A stretch of DNA of 64,000 bases, from NCBI GenBank assembly GCA_007570785.1, contig ML664175.1, forward strand, positions 11,695,441-11,759,440, in the 5' to 3' direction. This DNA is from Antilocapra americana (Eukaryota; Chordata; Mammalia; Artiodactyla; Antilocapridae). Below the pieces are notes generated by a model. The model did no database searches and was not told where the DNA came from. It saw nothing but the letters and a program-made list of their open reading frames with translations. The position numbers were made by a program, and so were the translations under genes. How positions within the stretch are numbered: the first letter of the stretch is position 1; each line of letters starts with the position of its first letter. Below are positions 41,842 through 52,449 of the stretch, one piece after another.

Positions 41842-42032
41842 GGGCTTCCCTTGTGACTCAGCTGGTAAAAATCTACCTGTAATACAGGTGACCTGGGTTT
41901 GATCCCTGGGTTGGGAAGATCCCCTGGAGAAGGGAAAGGCTACCCACTTCAGTATTCTGGCCTAGAGAATTCCATGGACTATATAGTCCATGGGGTCGCA
42001 AAGAGTCAGACATGACAGAGCAATGAAGCACA
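41842..42032 (+). mobile_element. Bov-tA SINE, second unit of a tandem pair
   Basis: gggcttcccttgtgactcag, gggtttgatccctgggttgg, ccacttcagtattctggcct and a tatagtccatggggtcgcaa end. Same direction as the first unit with no spacer. Confidence 0.93.
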
Positions 42033-42389
42033 CACAGGGAAATACCAGCATCAGTTTTCATGATCTGCTGGTGTGTAGACTGGACTGGAAGCAAAAGTGG
42101 AAGCAAGGACATCCATGGGGAGTCAGCGATAAGGAGAGAGCTGATATCCATTGGATGGGGGTGAGGGTGAGTGAAATAGATTTAAGGAAGACTTAGGAGG
42201 TGACATCAACAGGAAATGGTGACTGATTATGAGGGATGAAGAGAGGAAAGTGTTCATGGTGGCTTTTGAGATTCTAGGTATTCACGGGGTCGGGGAGCAC
42301 TAGGGATGGGCAGGCTTAGGGTAGAGTTTAGGGAGAAGGTCCCACACAACAGCCACATGGACTGTTCACCGCTCTGCTAGGTCACAGGC

Positions 42390-42507
42390 TGCTTCGGGGC
42401 TCCGAGCCTTCTCCCATGACGAACCAAGTTTTCTGAGTGTCCCCTCCCTTCTTCACCTGGAGAACTCCCCCTCTGAGCATCAGCTTGAATGTCACTTCCT
42501 CCTCACA
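42390..42507 (+). mobile_element. L2-like fragment
   Basis: cttcacctggagaactcccc and agcttgaatgtcacttcctc match the L2 'ctcaaatgtcacctcctc' region. Confidence 0.45.
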
Positions 42508-42660
42508 CCTACATTCACTGAGCACTGGACCAGGTGCTAATGCAGTCATTTCCCTTCTTGAACCTTACAGCATCCCTCCAAGGAAGCACTGCCATTCTCG
42601 TTTTACAGATTCCTGAGGATCGCACAAGGTCCCAGGTCAGCTGGTTAATCAGGTAGTAGG
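42508..42660 (-). mobile_element. MIR, antisense
   Basis: tcactgagcactggaccagg, accttacagcatccctccaa, cgttttacagattcctgagg and cacaaggtcccaggtcagct in order. Confidence 0.75.
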
Positions 42661-43136
42661 TGGGATATCCCACAGACACCCAGTACTGCCTTCCCGGGGA
42701 CACTGAGGCAAAGGTGAGCTGGGCCTGGGGCCTCTTCTTCCAAAGGCACTGAAGTTTCTGACCACACAGATTAGAGATATGAACCTGAGGAACAATGAGA
42801 AGTTCTGAACCCCATGCTGAGGGCTGTGAGGGGAGGCAACAGCAAGGAACACATATGAGAACCACTGGACCCAAAGCAGGTATACACCATCCATCCCCAG
42901 AATTCTAGCAAAGTGCCTCCCAAGCATCAGAAACCCAAGGTTTCTCTGTTCATCCTAGAAATAAATTCCAATAAACAGACAACCCTCAGCATCACAAAGC
43001 ACAGATGCTGTGTCTTCTCTCCTTCTCCCTCGACATTGACACTCTGCTCCATCCATGGCACTTTCTCTTGCCACTGTGGCTTTGCTCCCATACATCCCTC
43101 TGCCTGGCCTCTCTTCTCTCTTCCTTTTATGTGCCT
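42661..43136. other. Unassigned sequence
   Basis: No gene recognised. The pyrimidine-rich part from 43,010 may be an L2 relic. Confidence 0.4.
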
Positions 43137-43138
43137 GA

Positions 43139-43354
43139 GTGAAAGTGAAACTGTTAATAGCTAAGTTGTGTCTGACTCTGCAACCCCATGGACTGTAGAC
43201 CCCAGGCTCCTCTGTCCATGGACTTCTCTAAGCAAGAATACTGGAGCAGGTAGCCATTCCCTTCTCTAAGGGATCTTCCTGACCCAGGGATTGAACCCAG
43301 GTCTCCCACATTGCAGGCAGATTCTTTACCATCTGAGGCAACAGGGAAGCCTGG
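43139..43354 (-). mobile_element. Bov-tA SINE, antisense
   Basis: gaaagtgaaactgttaatag tail, aaccccatggactgtagacc, gggattgaacccaggtctcc, and gaggcaacagggaagcct. Confidence 0.94.
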
Positions 43355-43412
43355 CTCGGTCCTTTTCTGGCTAGGTCTCACAGGGCATCCTTTCTACTTT
43401 TCTGCTTAGTGT

Positions 43413-43519
43413 AGGGTAACCAGCTGTCCCAGTTCTCCAGGACTAAGGGATTTCCTAGGTTGTCGGACATCTGGTACTAAATCAGGGCAGTCCTATGGAA
43501 ACCAGGGCGGTTAGGCACT
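43413..43519. mobile_element. Possible short DNA transposon relic
   Basis: tagggtaaccagctgtccca and ggaaaccagggcggttaggc are weak inverted ends, with ctccaggactaagggatttc inside. It resembles a MER-type non-autonomous element I cannot name. Confidence 0.4.
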
Positions 43520-43649
43520 TGGATGCTTTGATTATGTCAGCTTACTACAAGCCTAACAAATGTCCAAGCTATCTTGCGTCCACTGGTTTTATCTCCTCCT
43601 TTAAAGTAGATGTGACTTCTCAAGATAAGCTTCTGCGCCTTGCTCATGC

Positions 43650-43991
43650 TTTTTTTAAAAATTATTGATTGATTTTATTTTTTTTTGGCTGTGCTGAGTC
43701 TTTGTTGCTACAGGGCTTTTCTCTAGTTGCAGTGAATAGGGGCTACTCTAGTTGCACAGGCTTCTCACTGCGTGACTTTTCTTGTTGCAGATCATGGCTG
43801 TGTGGGCTACAGCAGTTGTGGCAGGTGGGCTCAGTAGTTCTGGCTGCCAGGCTCTAGAGCACAGGCTCAACAGTTGTGGCACATGGGCTTTGGAGCTCTG
43901 CGGCGTGCAGGATCTTCCTGGACCAGGGATCAAACCCATGTGTCCTGAATTGGCAGGCGGATTCTTTACCCCTGAGCTCTCAGGGAAGCCC
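43650..43991 (-). mobile_element. CHR-2-type SINE, antisense, near full length
   Basis: ggctgtgctgagtctttgtt, ggcttttctctagttgcagt, ggtgggctcagtagttctgg, ccagggatcaaacccatgtg and gagctctcagggaagccc. Confidence 0.94.
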
Positions 43992-44119
43992 TTGTTCATC
44001 CTTGACGTGTGCAGTCAGTGCTTTTAGAATAAGTGTACAATGTGAGCACAGACTCGAGTGTTGTGAAGGACTTAACCTAGCAGAATTCCAATACCCTTCT
44101 TGTGTAAATGGGGCTAAAG

Positions 44120-44245
44120 GTGACACCTGTGCCCCCAGAGGCTTGCTGTGAGGACTAAAGGAAAAGATTGCATGTGCAATGCCCAGCAGAGTGCCTAGGA
44201 CATAGTAATACTTGGTAGACAATAAACAGTAAACAATAGCTATGA
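44120..44245 (+). mobile_element. MIR 3' end, sense
   Basis: cttgctgtgaggactaaagg, caatgcccagcagagtgcct and aggacatagtaatacttggt. Confidence 0.65.
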
Positions 44246-44395
44246 TTTTTTAGTAAGGGTAATATCGATACCCTTGGGCATTTAAAACTTTTAAAAATTA
44301 AAAAACTGGTTAGTCAATCTGAGCATTCCACCATGTTGCTGAAGCAAAAGGCAGTCCCTTAATAAATAACTTCTGGAAGATCTGTTATTTAAAAC

Positions 44396-44592
44396 TGTGG
44401 CTCAGTGGTAAAGAATGTGCCTGCCAATGTAGGAGACTCGAGTTCGATCCCTGGGTCAGGAAGACCCCTGGAGAAGGAAATGGCAACCCACTCCAGTATT
44501 CTTGTCTAGGAAATCCGGTGGACAGAAGAGCCTGGTGGGGCTACAGTCCATGAAGTCACAAAGAGTTGGACACAACTCAGCAACTAAACAAC
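44396..44592 (+). mobile_element. Bov-tA SINE with short target duplication
   Basis: gtggctcagtggtaaagaat, gagttcgatccctgggtcag, and gttggacacaactcagcaac. atttaaaac is repeated at 44,386 and 44,602. Confidence 0.93.
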
Positions 44593-45209
44593 AAAATTGT
44601 CATTTAAAACAGAACACTTTTGTTTCTCAACTATCAGTCAAATTATTTCCCACCTGATGGTTCTTGCTTCAGAACAGTGTGGCCCAAACAGGCTGACTAA
44701 TTATAGCATTTCCAGAGCACATCTGATCATTCAGAAGCAACTTTCTCAAGAGCTGGGACTGAAATAAATGGGCAATTAGCAGGTTTAATAGGATTTTCTT
44801 CTCCCACCCTACCCCCAGAACCCTTAACACATTAAGTTGATCCCAACAGTTATTTTAAGGACATTCAATTGAAGTATTCATGGGGTTTGAGGCAATCTTG
44901 TGTCCACCCTGGATTCATCAGGAATCCTGTTGTCTAGAGCACTGTGAGGGTGTGGCAGGGAGGCTGGAGGTCAGGAAAGCCATGCTCCATCCTTAAACAG
45001 CCTGGGGCCTGGGACAGGTTGGTCTGCAACCCAGAGTCTGTTTCCTCATCAGTAAAGTAAAAAAGTAGTCTTACTTAACTTAGTCTTACTTAATTTCTAA
45101 GGCTCCCTCCAACTCAGGAATCAGATGGTTCTCAGAGGGAACACTCTGATTGGCCAATGAATTACATGTTGCCACCAAATGTCTCCATCTCCTTATATAT
45201 GCCATAGCA
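44593..45209. other. Unassigned sequence
   Basis: No gene. A weak MIR word (tgtttcctcatcagtaaagt) is at 45,040. Confidence 0.4.
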
Positions 45210-45305
45210 TCTACAGCTATTTATTAAGCGCCTCCTAGGTGCCAGGCACTGTACTAGGTGTTCCGAGTAGTCACTTTCATGTCCATCCTATCTTTACCAC
45301 CTGTA
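45210..45305 (-). mobile_element. MIR fragment, antisense
   Basis: ttattaagcgcctcctaggt and gccaggcactgtactaggtg. Confidence 0.75.
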
Positions 45306-45339
45306 GGAATGCATTGCTTCCAGAGTTAGGCTCCTTGGA

Positions 45340-45453
45340 AGTGAAAGTGAAAGTGTTAATCACTTCAGTTGTGTACAACTCTCTGTGACCCCATGGACTG
45401 TAGCCCATCAGGCTCCTCTGTCCATGGGATTCTCCAGTCAAGAACACTGGAGA
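45340..45453 (-). mobile_element. Bov-tA SINE, antisense, left part of a split copy
   Basis: gaaagtgaaagtgttaatca through ccatgggattctccagtcaa to gaacactggaga. The body seems to resume at 45,808 (gaatactggagtgggttgcc). Confidence 0.85.
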
Positions 45454-45507
45454 GGTATATATATAAGATATAAAAGGTATATAAGATATATAAGGTGCAT
45501 ATATAAG
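45454..45507 (+). repeat. TATAAG/AT-rich microsatellite
   Basis: ggtatatatataagatataa and related units over about 55 bases. Confidence 0.85.
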
Positions 45508-45700
45508 AAACTGAAAATCTCTCAGTCATGTCCAACTCTTTGCAACCCCATGGACTTTACAGTCCATGGAATTCTACAGGCCAGAATACTGGAGTGGGTA
45601 GCCTTTCCATTCTCCAAGGGATTTTCCCAACCCAGGGATTGAACTCAAGTCTCCTGCATTGCTGGTGGATTCTTTACCAGCTGAGCCACACACATATATG
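45508..45700 (-). mobile_element. Bov-tA SINE, antisense, nested
   Basis: actgaaaatctctcagtcat, tttacagtccatggaattct, gggattgaactcaagtctcc and ttctttaccagctgagccac. It lies inside another antisense Bov-tA. Confidence 0.9.
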
Positions 45701-45807
45701 GGAAGCCATATATATGTATACCTATAGCTGATTCATATTGATGTTTGACAGAAAACAATAAAATTCTACAAAGAAAATATCCTTAAATTAAAAATAAATT
45801 TTTAAAA
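45701..45807 (+). mobile_element. Ruminant L1 3' end, sense, nested
   Basis: atgtatacctatagctgatt, gatgtttgacagaaaacaat, and an A/T-rich tail aaaataaatttttaaaaaaa. The same 3' end is seen at 51,115-51,240. Confidence 0.8.
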
Positions 45808-45925
45808 AAAGAATACTGGAGTGGGTTGCCATGCCCTCCTCCAAGGGGTCTTCCCAACCCAGGGATCAAACCCAGATCTCCTGCATGGCAGGCAGATTCT
45901 TTGCCGTATAAGCCACCAAGGGCTC
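45808..45925 (-). mobile_element. Bov-tA SINE, antisense, right part of a split copy
   Basis: gaatactggagtgggttgcc, cagggatcaaacccagatct and taagccaccaagggctcc. It completes the Bov-tA begun at 45,340. Confidence 0.85.
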
Positions 45926-46299
45926 CTTGGATGAGAAACACTTAATCCCATTTCCTTCCCATCTTCAGAAACTGTCTCTCTGATCTGACCCATCCTCTGA
46001 AATATGTCAGAGCAGTGACGCTCAGGCTTGAGGCCTTCAGTACAAAGGTACCAGCTCTTAGGGGTGGAAGAAGCTTCAGGACAGAAAAAAATCCTGGGTG
46101 GTTTTTCTTTTGGTTTTTTTTTTTGGCCTCTCATTTTCCAAACTTACAGAAAAATGACTCTATAGATGAGCAAACCTCTTCTCCTTAACTGTTCCTTTTG
46201 GCAATACCCAGGACCCTCTCTGGGAAGGCCACACCCCAGCATCCTCTGACAACCCAAGGATGGATTCCCTATCACATCTTACTGTGAGGAGGAAAACAG

Positions 46300-46425
46300 G
46301 ATTTAGCAGTCTTAGTTTTACCACTTGAGAAAGGCATTTATCCTGACTTCTATTTTTCTCATCTGCAAAATGCACATGATATTAATGGCAACTTTATAAA
46401 GCAGAGTGTGCATTTCAAAGTTCAC
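46300..46425 (+). mobile_element. MIR, sense, decayed
   Basis: agttttaccacttgagaaag, ctatttttctcatctgcaaa and tgcacatgatattaatggca. Confidence 0.6.
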
Positions 46426-46689
46426 TGTAAAACATTAAAACATTAACTGTGATCCCCACTGGCCTTCTTTACTTTATGACAATACAGACCTGACCCTACA
46501 AATAAGATGAAGAGATGAACATCTCCAGAGTTTGAAAGACATCAGAAAGTTCCACCTGTCCAAAAATATCTTCCTCATGTCCTGAAATTCAACTAATGGT
46601 GATTCACTCAAGCACCCTATCAGATAGCTTTACCAACTCTGACCTACCTACTCACCCTATGAAGAAAATTTATATGAATTGGGACCTCA

Positions 46690-46858
46690 CCATGTCCCAG
46701 GCCCTTTGTGATACTTAATTCTGTTTTTCACCCTACACCAATAGGTGAGACAGGGCTTATCACTTAATACACTTTTAAACTTGGGAAACTGATCCTCAGA
46801 GTTTAGGAGACTTGCTTAAGGCCTACGGGAGTGATGGTTAGGACTTAAGTTTGGGTGG
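46690..46858 (-). mobile_element. MIR, antisense, decayed
   Basis: cccaggccctttgtgatact, gaaactgatcctcagagttt and ggagacttgcttaaggccta. Confidence 0.65.
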
Positions 46859-48005
46859 GGTTGGGAGGGTGGCAGGCCCAGGGTAACACACAGGGCAGCT
46901 GCCTGGGGAGGGAGGTGTGCAGGAGAGGCACACATGAGTACCAGTGATGCTCAGCCACTGCACCACTTTATCCAGCTCAGTGCCCCCAAACGCCCAGGTC
47001 ACATCCACAAAGACAACCCAGAATTTCTGCCAAAAACGAAATAAAGGATGTTGATGCCGTTCATTTTCTGAAACAGCATATCCCCTCTGGCTAATCTGGA
47101 AATATTATTTACAGGGCTCTTGAATGCCCCTTTGTCACTGAGTGGGTGGATAGGCATCACGAATATTTGGCACCGCGGCTCCTCTAAGAGCCAGCACCAT
47201 TCATTGGATAATTACCCTGTTGTCTTCTCACCTCAGGAGAAAATGCAAGACGCCCTCTTTCCAAATCTGGTCCATCACGCCAGCGGCACTTGTATTTTTA
47301 GAAGCTGTTTTTCCCCGATAGTTTCACAGCCTCTAATCTGCCACTCTCTAGATGAATATAAATGAAAACACAACAATGAAATATAGAGAGATACTTTCTC
47401 CCATCATAATCTCCAGCTCTCTGAACCCCAGGGCCAGGAGTGGGCGGAGCCCTGACTTGTCTCCAGAGCAATGGGGAGAGGAAGGCAGTGAGGACAGGCA
47501 TCACCCAGGGGCTTCTTGCTCTGATAAATGGCTGCCAACCAGCTATTAGGGAGGGCAGAAGCCCTTGCTAAAACTTCATGTCTCCAGGAGCCGGGAGCTG
47601 GGAAGCATAGAGGCTGATAATTATACCTGGTGGAAGCGTGACCGCAGCTCACCTGCCAAGCAAAGAGTGACCCCGTTAAATAGCCAGGAAGGAACGGTGT
47701 TCATAGGGGATTGGATTTCTACACAGCAGCCTTGCAGTCATTTCTCAAACTTTTCCTAGAATCTGGAGGTAAAGGGAAAAAATGTCCTTTAAGAATACGT
47801 AAAGGGAGCCCTGTCGAAAAAGACAGTTGCCCGATCCTTAGCTCCTGACAGCCGAGGCCTCAGGGGGACAGACGTCTTGTCTACCCAACCCCACCTTGAT
47901 GGCCCAAGAAAACCCCAAAGGTGGAAGCTCAGAAGCTAGCATTTCAAGAGATGCCAGTGCCCACCCCAACACAAGAGAAATGACAGCGGCTTAATGCAAC
48001 AAGGC
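46859..48005. other. Long non-repetitive stretch
   Basis: Over 1.1 kb with no repeat I can name and no coding domain. 47,090-47,760 has well-mixed composition and may be conserved non-coding DNA. Confidence 0.45.
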
Positions 48006-48009
48006 AATG

Positions 48010-48080
48010 CCATAGAGTGGTTATCACCTAGGGGTTTAGCCAGACAGCCTCAGGTTCTAATCCTGAATCTACTTCTTAGT
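48010..48080 (+). mobile_element. MIR, left part of a split copy
   Basis: catagagtggttatcaccta and caggttctaatcctgaatct. It continues at 48,207 after a Bov-A insertion. Confidence 0.75.
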
Positions 48081-48206
48081 TGAAGAAGGAAATGGCAACC
48101 CACTGTAGTATTCTTGCCTGGGAAATCTCATGGACAGAGGAGCCTGGTGGACTACAGTCCATAGGGTTGCACAGAGTCAGACATGACCATGAGAGTAAAC
48201 AGTAAC
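48081..48206 (+). mobile_element. Bov-A monomer inserted in a MIR
   Basis: gaagaaggaaatggcaaccc, tgtagtattcttgcctggga and gcacagagtcagacatgacc. No tRNA-like head. Confidence 0.92.
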
Positions 48207-48365
48207 AATGTCTTACTAGCTGTCTCACTTTAGGCAAGTTTCTCATCTATTTTGAGCCTCCATTTCCCAGACTATAAAATGGGAATAATTATACTATTAC
48301 CTTGGTTGGGAAGTTTAAGAGACAAAATGAACATGAAGTGCCCAGCCGACTATCTGGAATATATG
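48207..48365 (+). mobile_element. MIR, right part of a split copy
   Basis: tcttactagctgtctcactt, taggcaagtttctcatctat, tttcccagactataaaatgg and gaagtgcccagccgactatc in the usual order. Confidence 0.85.
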
Positions 48366-49075
48366 AAATGCCAAGATATGCTTAATCTGCCCCTCTCAAC
48401 CCCACCCCCATATACCAGAAAGCAAACTCCTGATGAATTACTCAGGGATATCTCTGCCTAATACTGATTAGTTTTGCAACCAGCCATCAGGCAGCAGTGA
48501 CTCCACAGTCCTGCCCTCTCTGCTCCGTCTTTCAGCACCTGGCACAACTCCAGGGACCAGAAGCAGAGAACCAAGCTCGAGTGGGAACTGACCCTTGCCT
48601 GACCAGGGACAAGCAGCACTGTCCCTCCCCTCATCCTGGGACTGACCACAGGCTGTTCTAATAAGGTGGTTGGAGCACCGCAGACTGCTTATCCCAGTGA
48701 GGGCTGGTGGTGCCAACAGGCCTGAAAACTGGGGCCCTCTCTGCCCACACTGTCACCCAAGACCTGGGGCCTGGGGCCTCTCTCTGTAGCTGCTCCTCTG
48801 ATTGAGTTGGATACCTTGACACAGTCCCAGCAAGGAACAGAGCACCCATTGTTCAGCCCTCACAGCCCCACAGAGGCACTCTGCCTGCCAAATCCAGAGG
48901 ACCCACCCAGATTCTAGCAGCAGAGAGAGACTCCCCAACCTTCTACCCGGAAGGAAGCACAGCTACCCTCACCCACATGGCCAGTGGCCCACTTGGCCCT
49001 CGGTGCCCACAAGATCCTCAAGTCCATCTGCTCTGCTATTTGTGAAGGGCAGGGAGGGAGGGTTGGACAAGCAGA
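48366..49075. other. Unassigned sequence, moderately GC-rich
   Basis: No gene or named repeat. Overlapping frames at 48458-48938 on the minus strand have no domain. Confidence 0.4.
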
Positions 49076-49178
49076 TGAAACTTAAACTTACTCTCTGCTC
49101 ATGGCCCTGGAGCTGTTATAGGCATTATTATTATTACACAGCTGTAATATGGTAATATTACTATAACTAACTAATACT
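49076..49178 (+). repeat. About 100-base direct duplication, left copy
   Basis: tactctctgctcatggccct, gttataggcattattattat and aactaactaatact. The right copy is at 49,369-49,468. The two differ by scattered substitutions and small gaps. Confidence 0.92.
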
Positions 49179-49368
49179 GGCTCCCCATTTGGCTCAGACA
49201 GTAAAGAATCCACCTGCAATGCAGGAAACCTGGGTTTGATCCATGGGTTGGGAAGAATCCCTGGAGAAGGAAATAGCTCTCCACTCCAGTATTCTTGCCT
49301 GGGAAATCCCATGGACAGAGGAGCCTGGTAGGCTACAGTCCACAGGGTCACGAAGAACTGGATGCAAC
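49179..49368 (+). mobile_element. Bov-tA SINE between duplicated flanks
   Basis: ggctccccatttggctcaga, gggtttgatccatgggttgg, cactccagtattcttgcctg and gaagaactggatgcaac. Confidence 0.93.
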
Positions 49369-49468
49369 TGAAATTTAAATTTACTCTCTGCTCATGGCCA
49401 TGGAGATGTTATAGGCATTATTATTAAATAGCTATAATATAATAATGTTCCTCTAATTAACTAATACT
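49369..49468 (+). repeat. About 100-base direct duplication, right copy
   Basis: tactctctgctcatggccat, gttataggcattattattaa and attaactaatact; matches 49,076-49,178. Confidence 0.92.
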
Positions 49469-49529
49469 ACTAGAATTAGTGTCACTATAATATATTCAAT
49501 TATAATATAAACATATAATGTAGCTATAA

Positions 49530-49715
49530 TAGCTAACATTTATTCTTACAAATAAGAGTGGCAAGTTTGTGCCAAACATTATTTTAGACTAAACTCCCCA
49601 CATATAAGGTAGGAACGATCATTTCATCCCATTTTAGAGATAAGGACAATCCAGAGAGGCTATACTATTGCCCTAGACCATGCAGTCCGTAAGAGTCTGA
49701 ATTCTCACTCAGACA
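49530..49715 (-). mobile_element. MIR, antisense
   Basis: aagtttgtgccaaacattat, tcatcccattttagagataa, ggacaatccagagaggctat and ttgccctagaccatgcagtc. Confidence 0.75.
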
Positions 49716-49917
49716 GACGAAACTCCATAAATGTGGGCAGGCAAACCTGCAGGCTGGTCCTGCTGGCAGCTGGCTTCTCCGACCACTCTAAGCACCTGGG
49801 AAATTCACTCAGCCACACAAATGCCACTTGCTCCACCATCACCTAGTGCCTGAAACTGACCTATTTGTGTTCCTTTGTTTTAAAGCTTCATCTTCTTAAA
49901 CCCAAATATTTCTTTTG

Positions 49918-50107
49918 GGTTTTTAAAAAATATTTCTGTATTTATTTGGCTGTGTTGGGTCTTCGTTGCAGCACAGCATCTTTTTCATTGCAGCAGGTGA
50001 ACTCCTAGTCGTGGCATGAGAGATCTAGTTCCCTAACTAGGGATCAAACCCAGGCCCCCTGCATTGGGAGCACAGTGTCTTAGTCACCGGACCACCAGGG
50101 AAATCCC
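49918..50107 (-). mobile_element. CHR-type SINE, antisense, short form
   Basis: tatttggctgtgttgggtct, gttgcagcacagcatctttt, gatctagttccctaactagg, gatcaaacccaggccccctg, and accggaccaccagggaaatc. It lacks the middle of the long CHR form. The copy at 61,199-61,394 has the same short layout. Confidence 0.92.
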
Positions 50108-51040
50108 CAAAGATTCCTTTCGGACAGGATCAAAATCCACCATCAGATGTCCACTAATGAATATGTATACCATCCACTAATGAATAAGGCCTTTCCTCCA
50201 GGCAGCTCACTAAGAGCAGGAGAGAAGCCCTGAGCAGACCTGCAACATCACATCACAGTTTATTTTTCCCCCACATGCCTTTCATTTCTCATGTATTTCC
50301 ATTCTCCCCATCATCTAGAAACCTCATGCTGTCAAAAAGAAAACTGATTTCATAAATGAACTCATGCTGAGGAGTTCTACCCATCTCTACCCACCTCAGT
50401 GACACCCACATCCTCATCAGACCCAAAGCATACCTCAGACTCATCAGAGATTTTTTTGGGAAAATTAATCCCATGTGCTTAGGAAGTTCAGGTGAACAGC
50501 AAGTCATCAGAGCCAGGATCAGCACTCTAGCTTCTTGATGCCTATCCAGTGCTCCACCAGCACTGTGCAGGTTCTAGAATGAGGCATTTCCTAGTGAGAA
50601 AGTTCTCAGTGCCCTAAATGCCTGCAGCTAAACCATTTTAAAGCTCAACTTTCTTTCCAATAGAATACTGTCACAAAATTGGGGACATCATGGGGAACTA
50701 AGGAAAGCAGAGAAGCAATAAAGTCTCCATGTACACTGGACCTATATTTGAGTTTTGCCCAATACACATATATTAGGCCCTATACTTCTCAATTTAAAAT
50801 ATATATATATAGGGCTACACTCCCTATAAAAAATAAAACATTTTTAAAAAGGATGCTCCTTAAGTAGAGACTTCATCTCCCAGGGGTATTTTCCTTATAA
50901 GAGGCCTATGAAGATGGCCATGGTTAACCGAAAGGAAGGTTTGTCACCTATGATGGAATTATGTTCCCTGAAACAATCCAGGGTAGAAGAAGTTTTGAGA
51001 GATGAGGGTAGGGGCCCTGGAAGAGGTCATCTTACCTTCT
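50108..51040. other. Unassigned sequence
   Basis: No gene. A short (AT)n tract lies at 50,799-50,812. Confidence 0.4.
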
Positions 51041-51044
51041 AGCA

Positions 51045-51114
51045 TAGAGGGTGTAAAAGTTATCCACTGCCATGTAACATATTATTTCCAAGCCTAGCAG
51101 CTTAAAACAAAACA
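51045..51114 (-). mobile_element. Possible MaLR-like LTR, left part of a split copy
   Basis: ttatccactgccatgtaaca and gcagcttaaaacaaaacaaa look like the antisense of a mammal-wide LTR-like repeat. It resumes after an L1 3' end. Confidence 0.4.
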
Positions 51115-51240
51115 AATGGGGAAGAAGGGAGGGAGATGGAGGGAACATATATATACCTATGGCTGATTCAATGTTGATGTTTGGCAGAAACCAACCCAAT
51201 TCTGTAAAGCAATTATCCTTCAATTAAAAATAAATAAATC
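51115..51240 (+). mobile_element. Ruminant L1 3' end, sense, nested
   Basis: gggagggagatggagggaac, tatacctatggctgattcaa, gatgtttggcagaaaccaac and aagcaattatccttcaatta then an aaataaataaat tail. Confidence 0.82.
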
Positions 51241-51660
51241 TGTAATCTCACAGTTATCACAAATCAAACACCTGAGAATAGCTTAGTTGAGTGGTTCAGG
51301 CTCGGGGTCTCTGATGAGGTTGCAAGTCAGCAAGAGTTGCAGACACCTCAAAGTTCCACTGGAGTTTGAAAACCACCACCAAGCCCTTTCAGGGAATTAT
51401 TTTGGCAGGCCTCAGTTCCCTGCTGGCTGTCGAGCAGAGATTTCAGCTCCTTGCCATGGGGAACTCCCATACTCCTGACTGGATGGAGGCTTTCTCCAAA
51501 GTCAGAGATCACAGAGAGTAAGAGAGACTCCAAGACAGAAGGCTTGGTCCTCTACAATCTAATCCCAGAGAATGACACACCATCACATCTGCTCTATGTT
51601 CCTGGTCACACAGGTGAACGCTGGTAGCATGTGGGAAGAGGCCAGGCCACACAAATGTGT
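51241..51660 (-). mobile_element. Possible MaLR-like LTR, right part of a split copy
   Basis: tgtaatctcacagttatcac, gagaatagcttagttgagtg, tctctgatgaggttgcaagt, ggcctcagttccctgctggc, and tgacacaccatcacatctgc keep the order of the dispersed repeat. Family name uncertain. Confidence 0.45.
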
Positions 51661-52445
51661 GGGGACAGGGGCCAGGGGCCACTGGGGCCATCTCAGAGGC
51701 TGGCTGCCCCAGGAGGGCACTGAGCATGGTGGGTCCACAGTTGGGAGAATCCACATTGCAGGTCCTTGAACAGGTGTGCCCACTCAGCATCGGCTTACAC
51801 TTCTGTAAGATGCAAACAACAGAGCTGTCAGGGATCAACAACGTCTAGAAAAGGGCATTGAGCAAAGTGTAGCACGAACAGAAGGCAAACAGTATTGTGA
51901 TTGTTACCAGCAGTAGCATGGGCACACAGTTCTGGGGATCCCATCTCTATTGTGCTCTCAGGCCTGACCCACTTGTATGAAACAGTGCATTTCAAATTGC
52001 CAATACCCCAGGACAGATAATGAAGTGTTACAAAATACAGCTTGGGCATGACCCCTTTAATGATCTGTTAGAGCTGATTTATAATTTGCCTTTCACCTGA
52101 ATTCAAATAAGGCGCCCAAGTTCTTGCTGGTTCCTGCTTGGAAATGATCTGTTCTCTTCATTTAAATGTCCTCCCTTCATCCTGTTTACTTAGCAACCCT
52201 GGCTTTTCTATTTAATAAGCAGTTATAAAGAAAGCATCAATCAGCCCAGCCCTCTCTGAGTTATTACAGGCTCGGAATCAGCCAGCTCTGATGTCAACAG
52301 TGTCAAATGAAACCCACCTAACTCTCCTCCCCTTCCCCATCCCTTGCCCTGTTACAAGGGCTCTCAAGACAAGATCTGGTTTAACTCCAGGCATTTAGGA
52401 CCCCGAGAACATCCTCTTTCTAGGAAATGCCTCTTTCTAGAACCC
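51661..52445. other. Non-repetitive stretch
   Basis: No named repeat or gene. 52,060-52,330 is AT/GC balanced, unlike its neighbours, and is a candidate conserved non-coding element. Confidence 0.4.
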
Positions 52446-52449
52446 CCAC

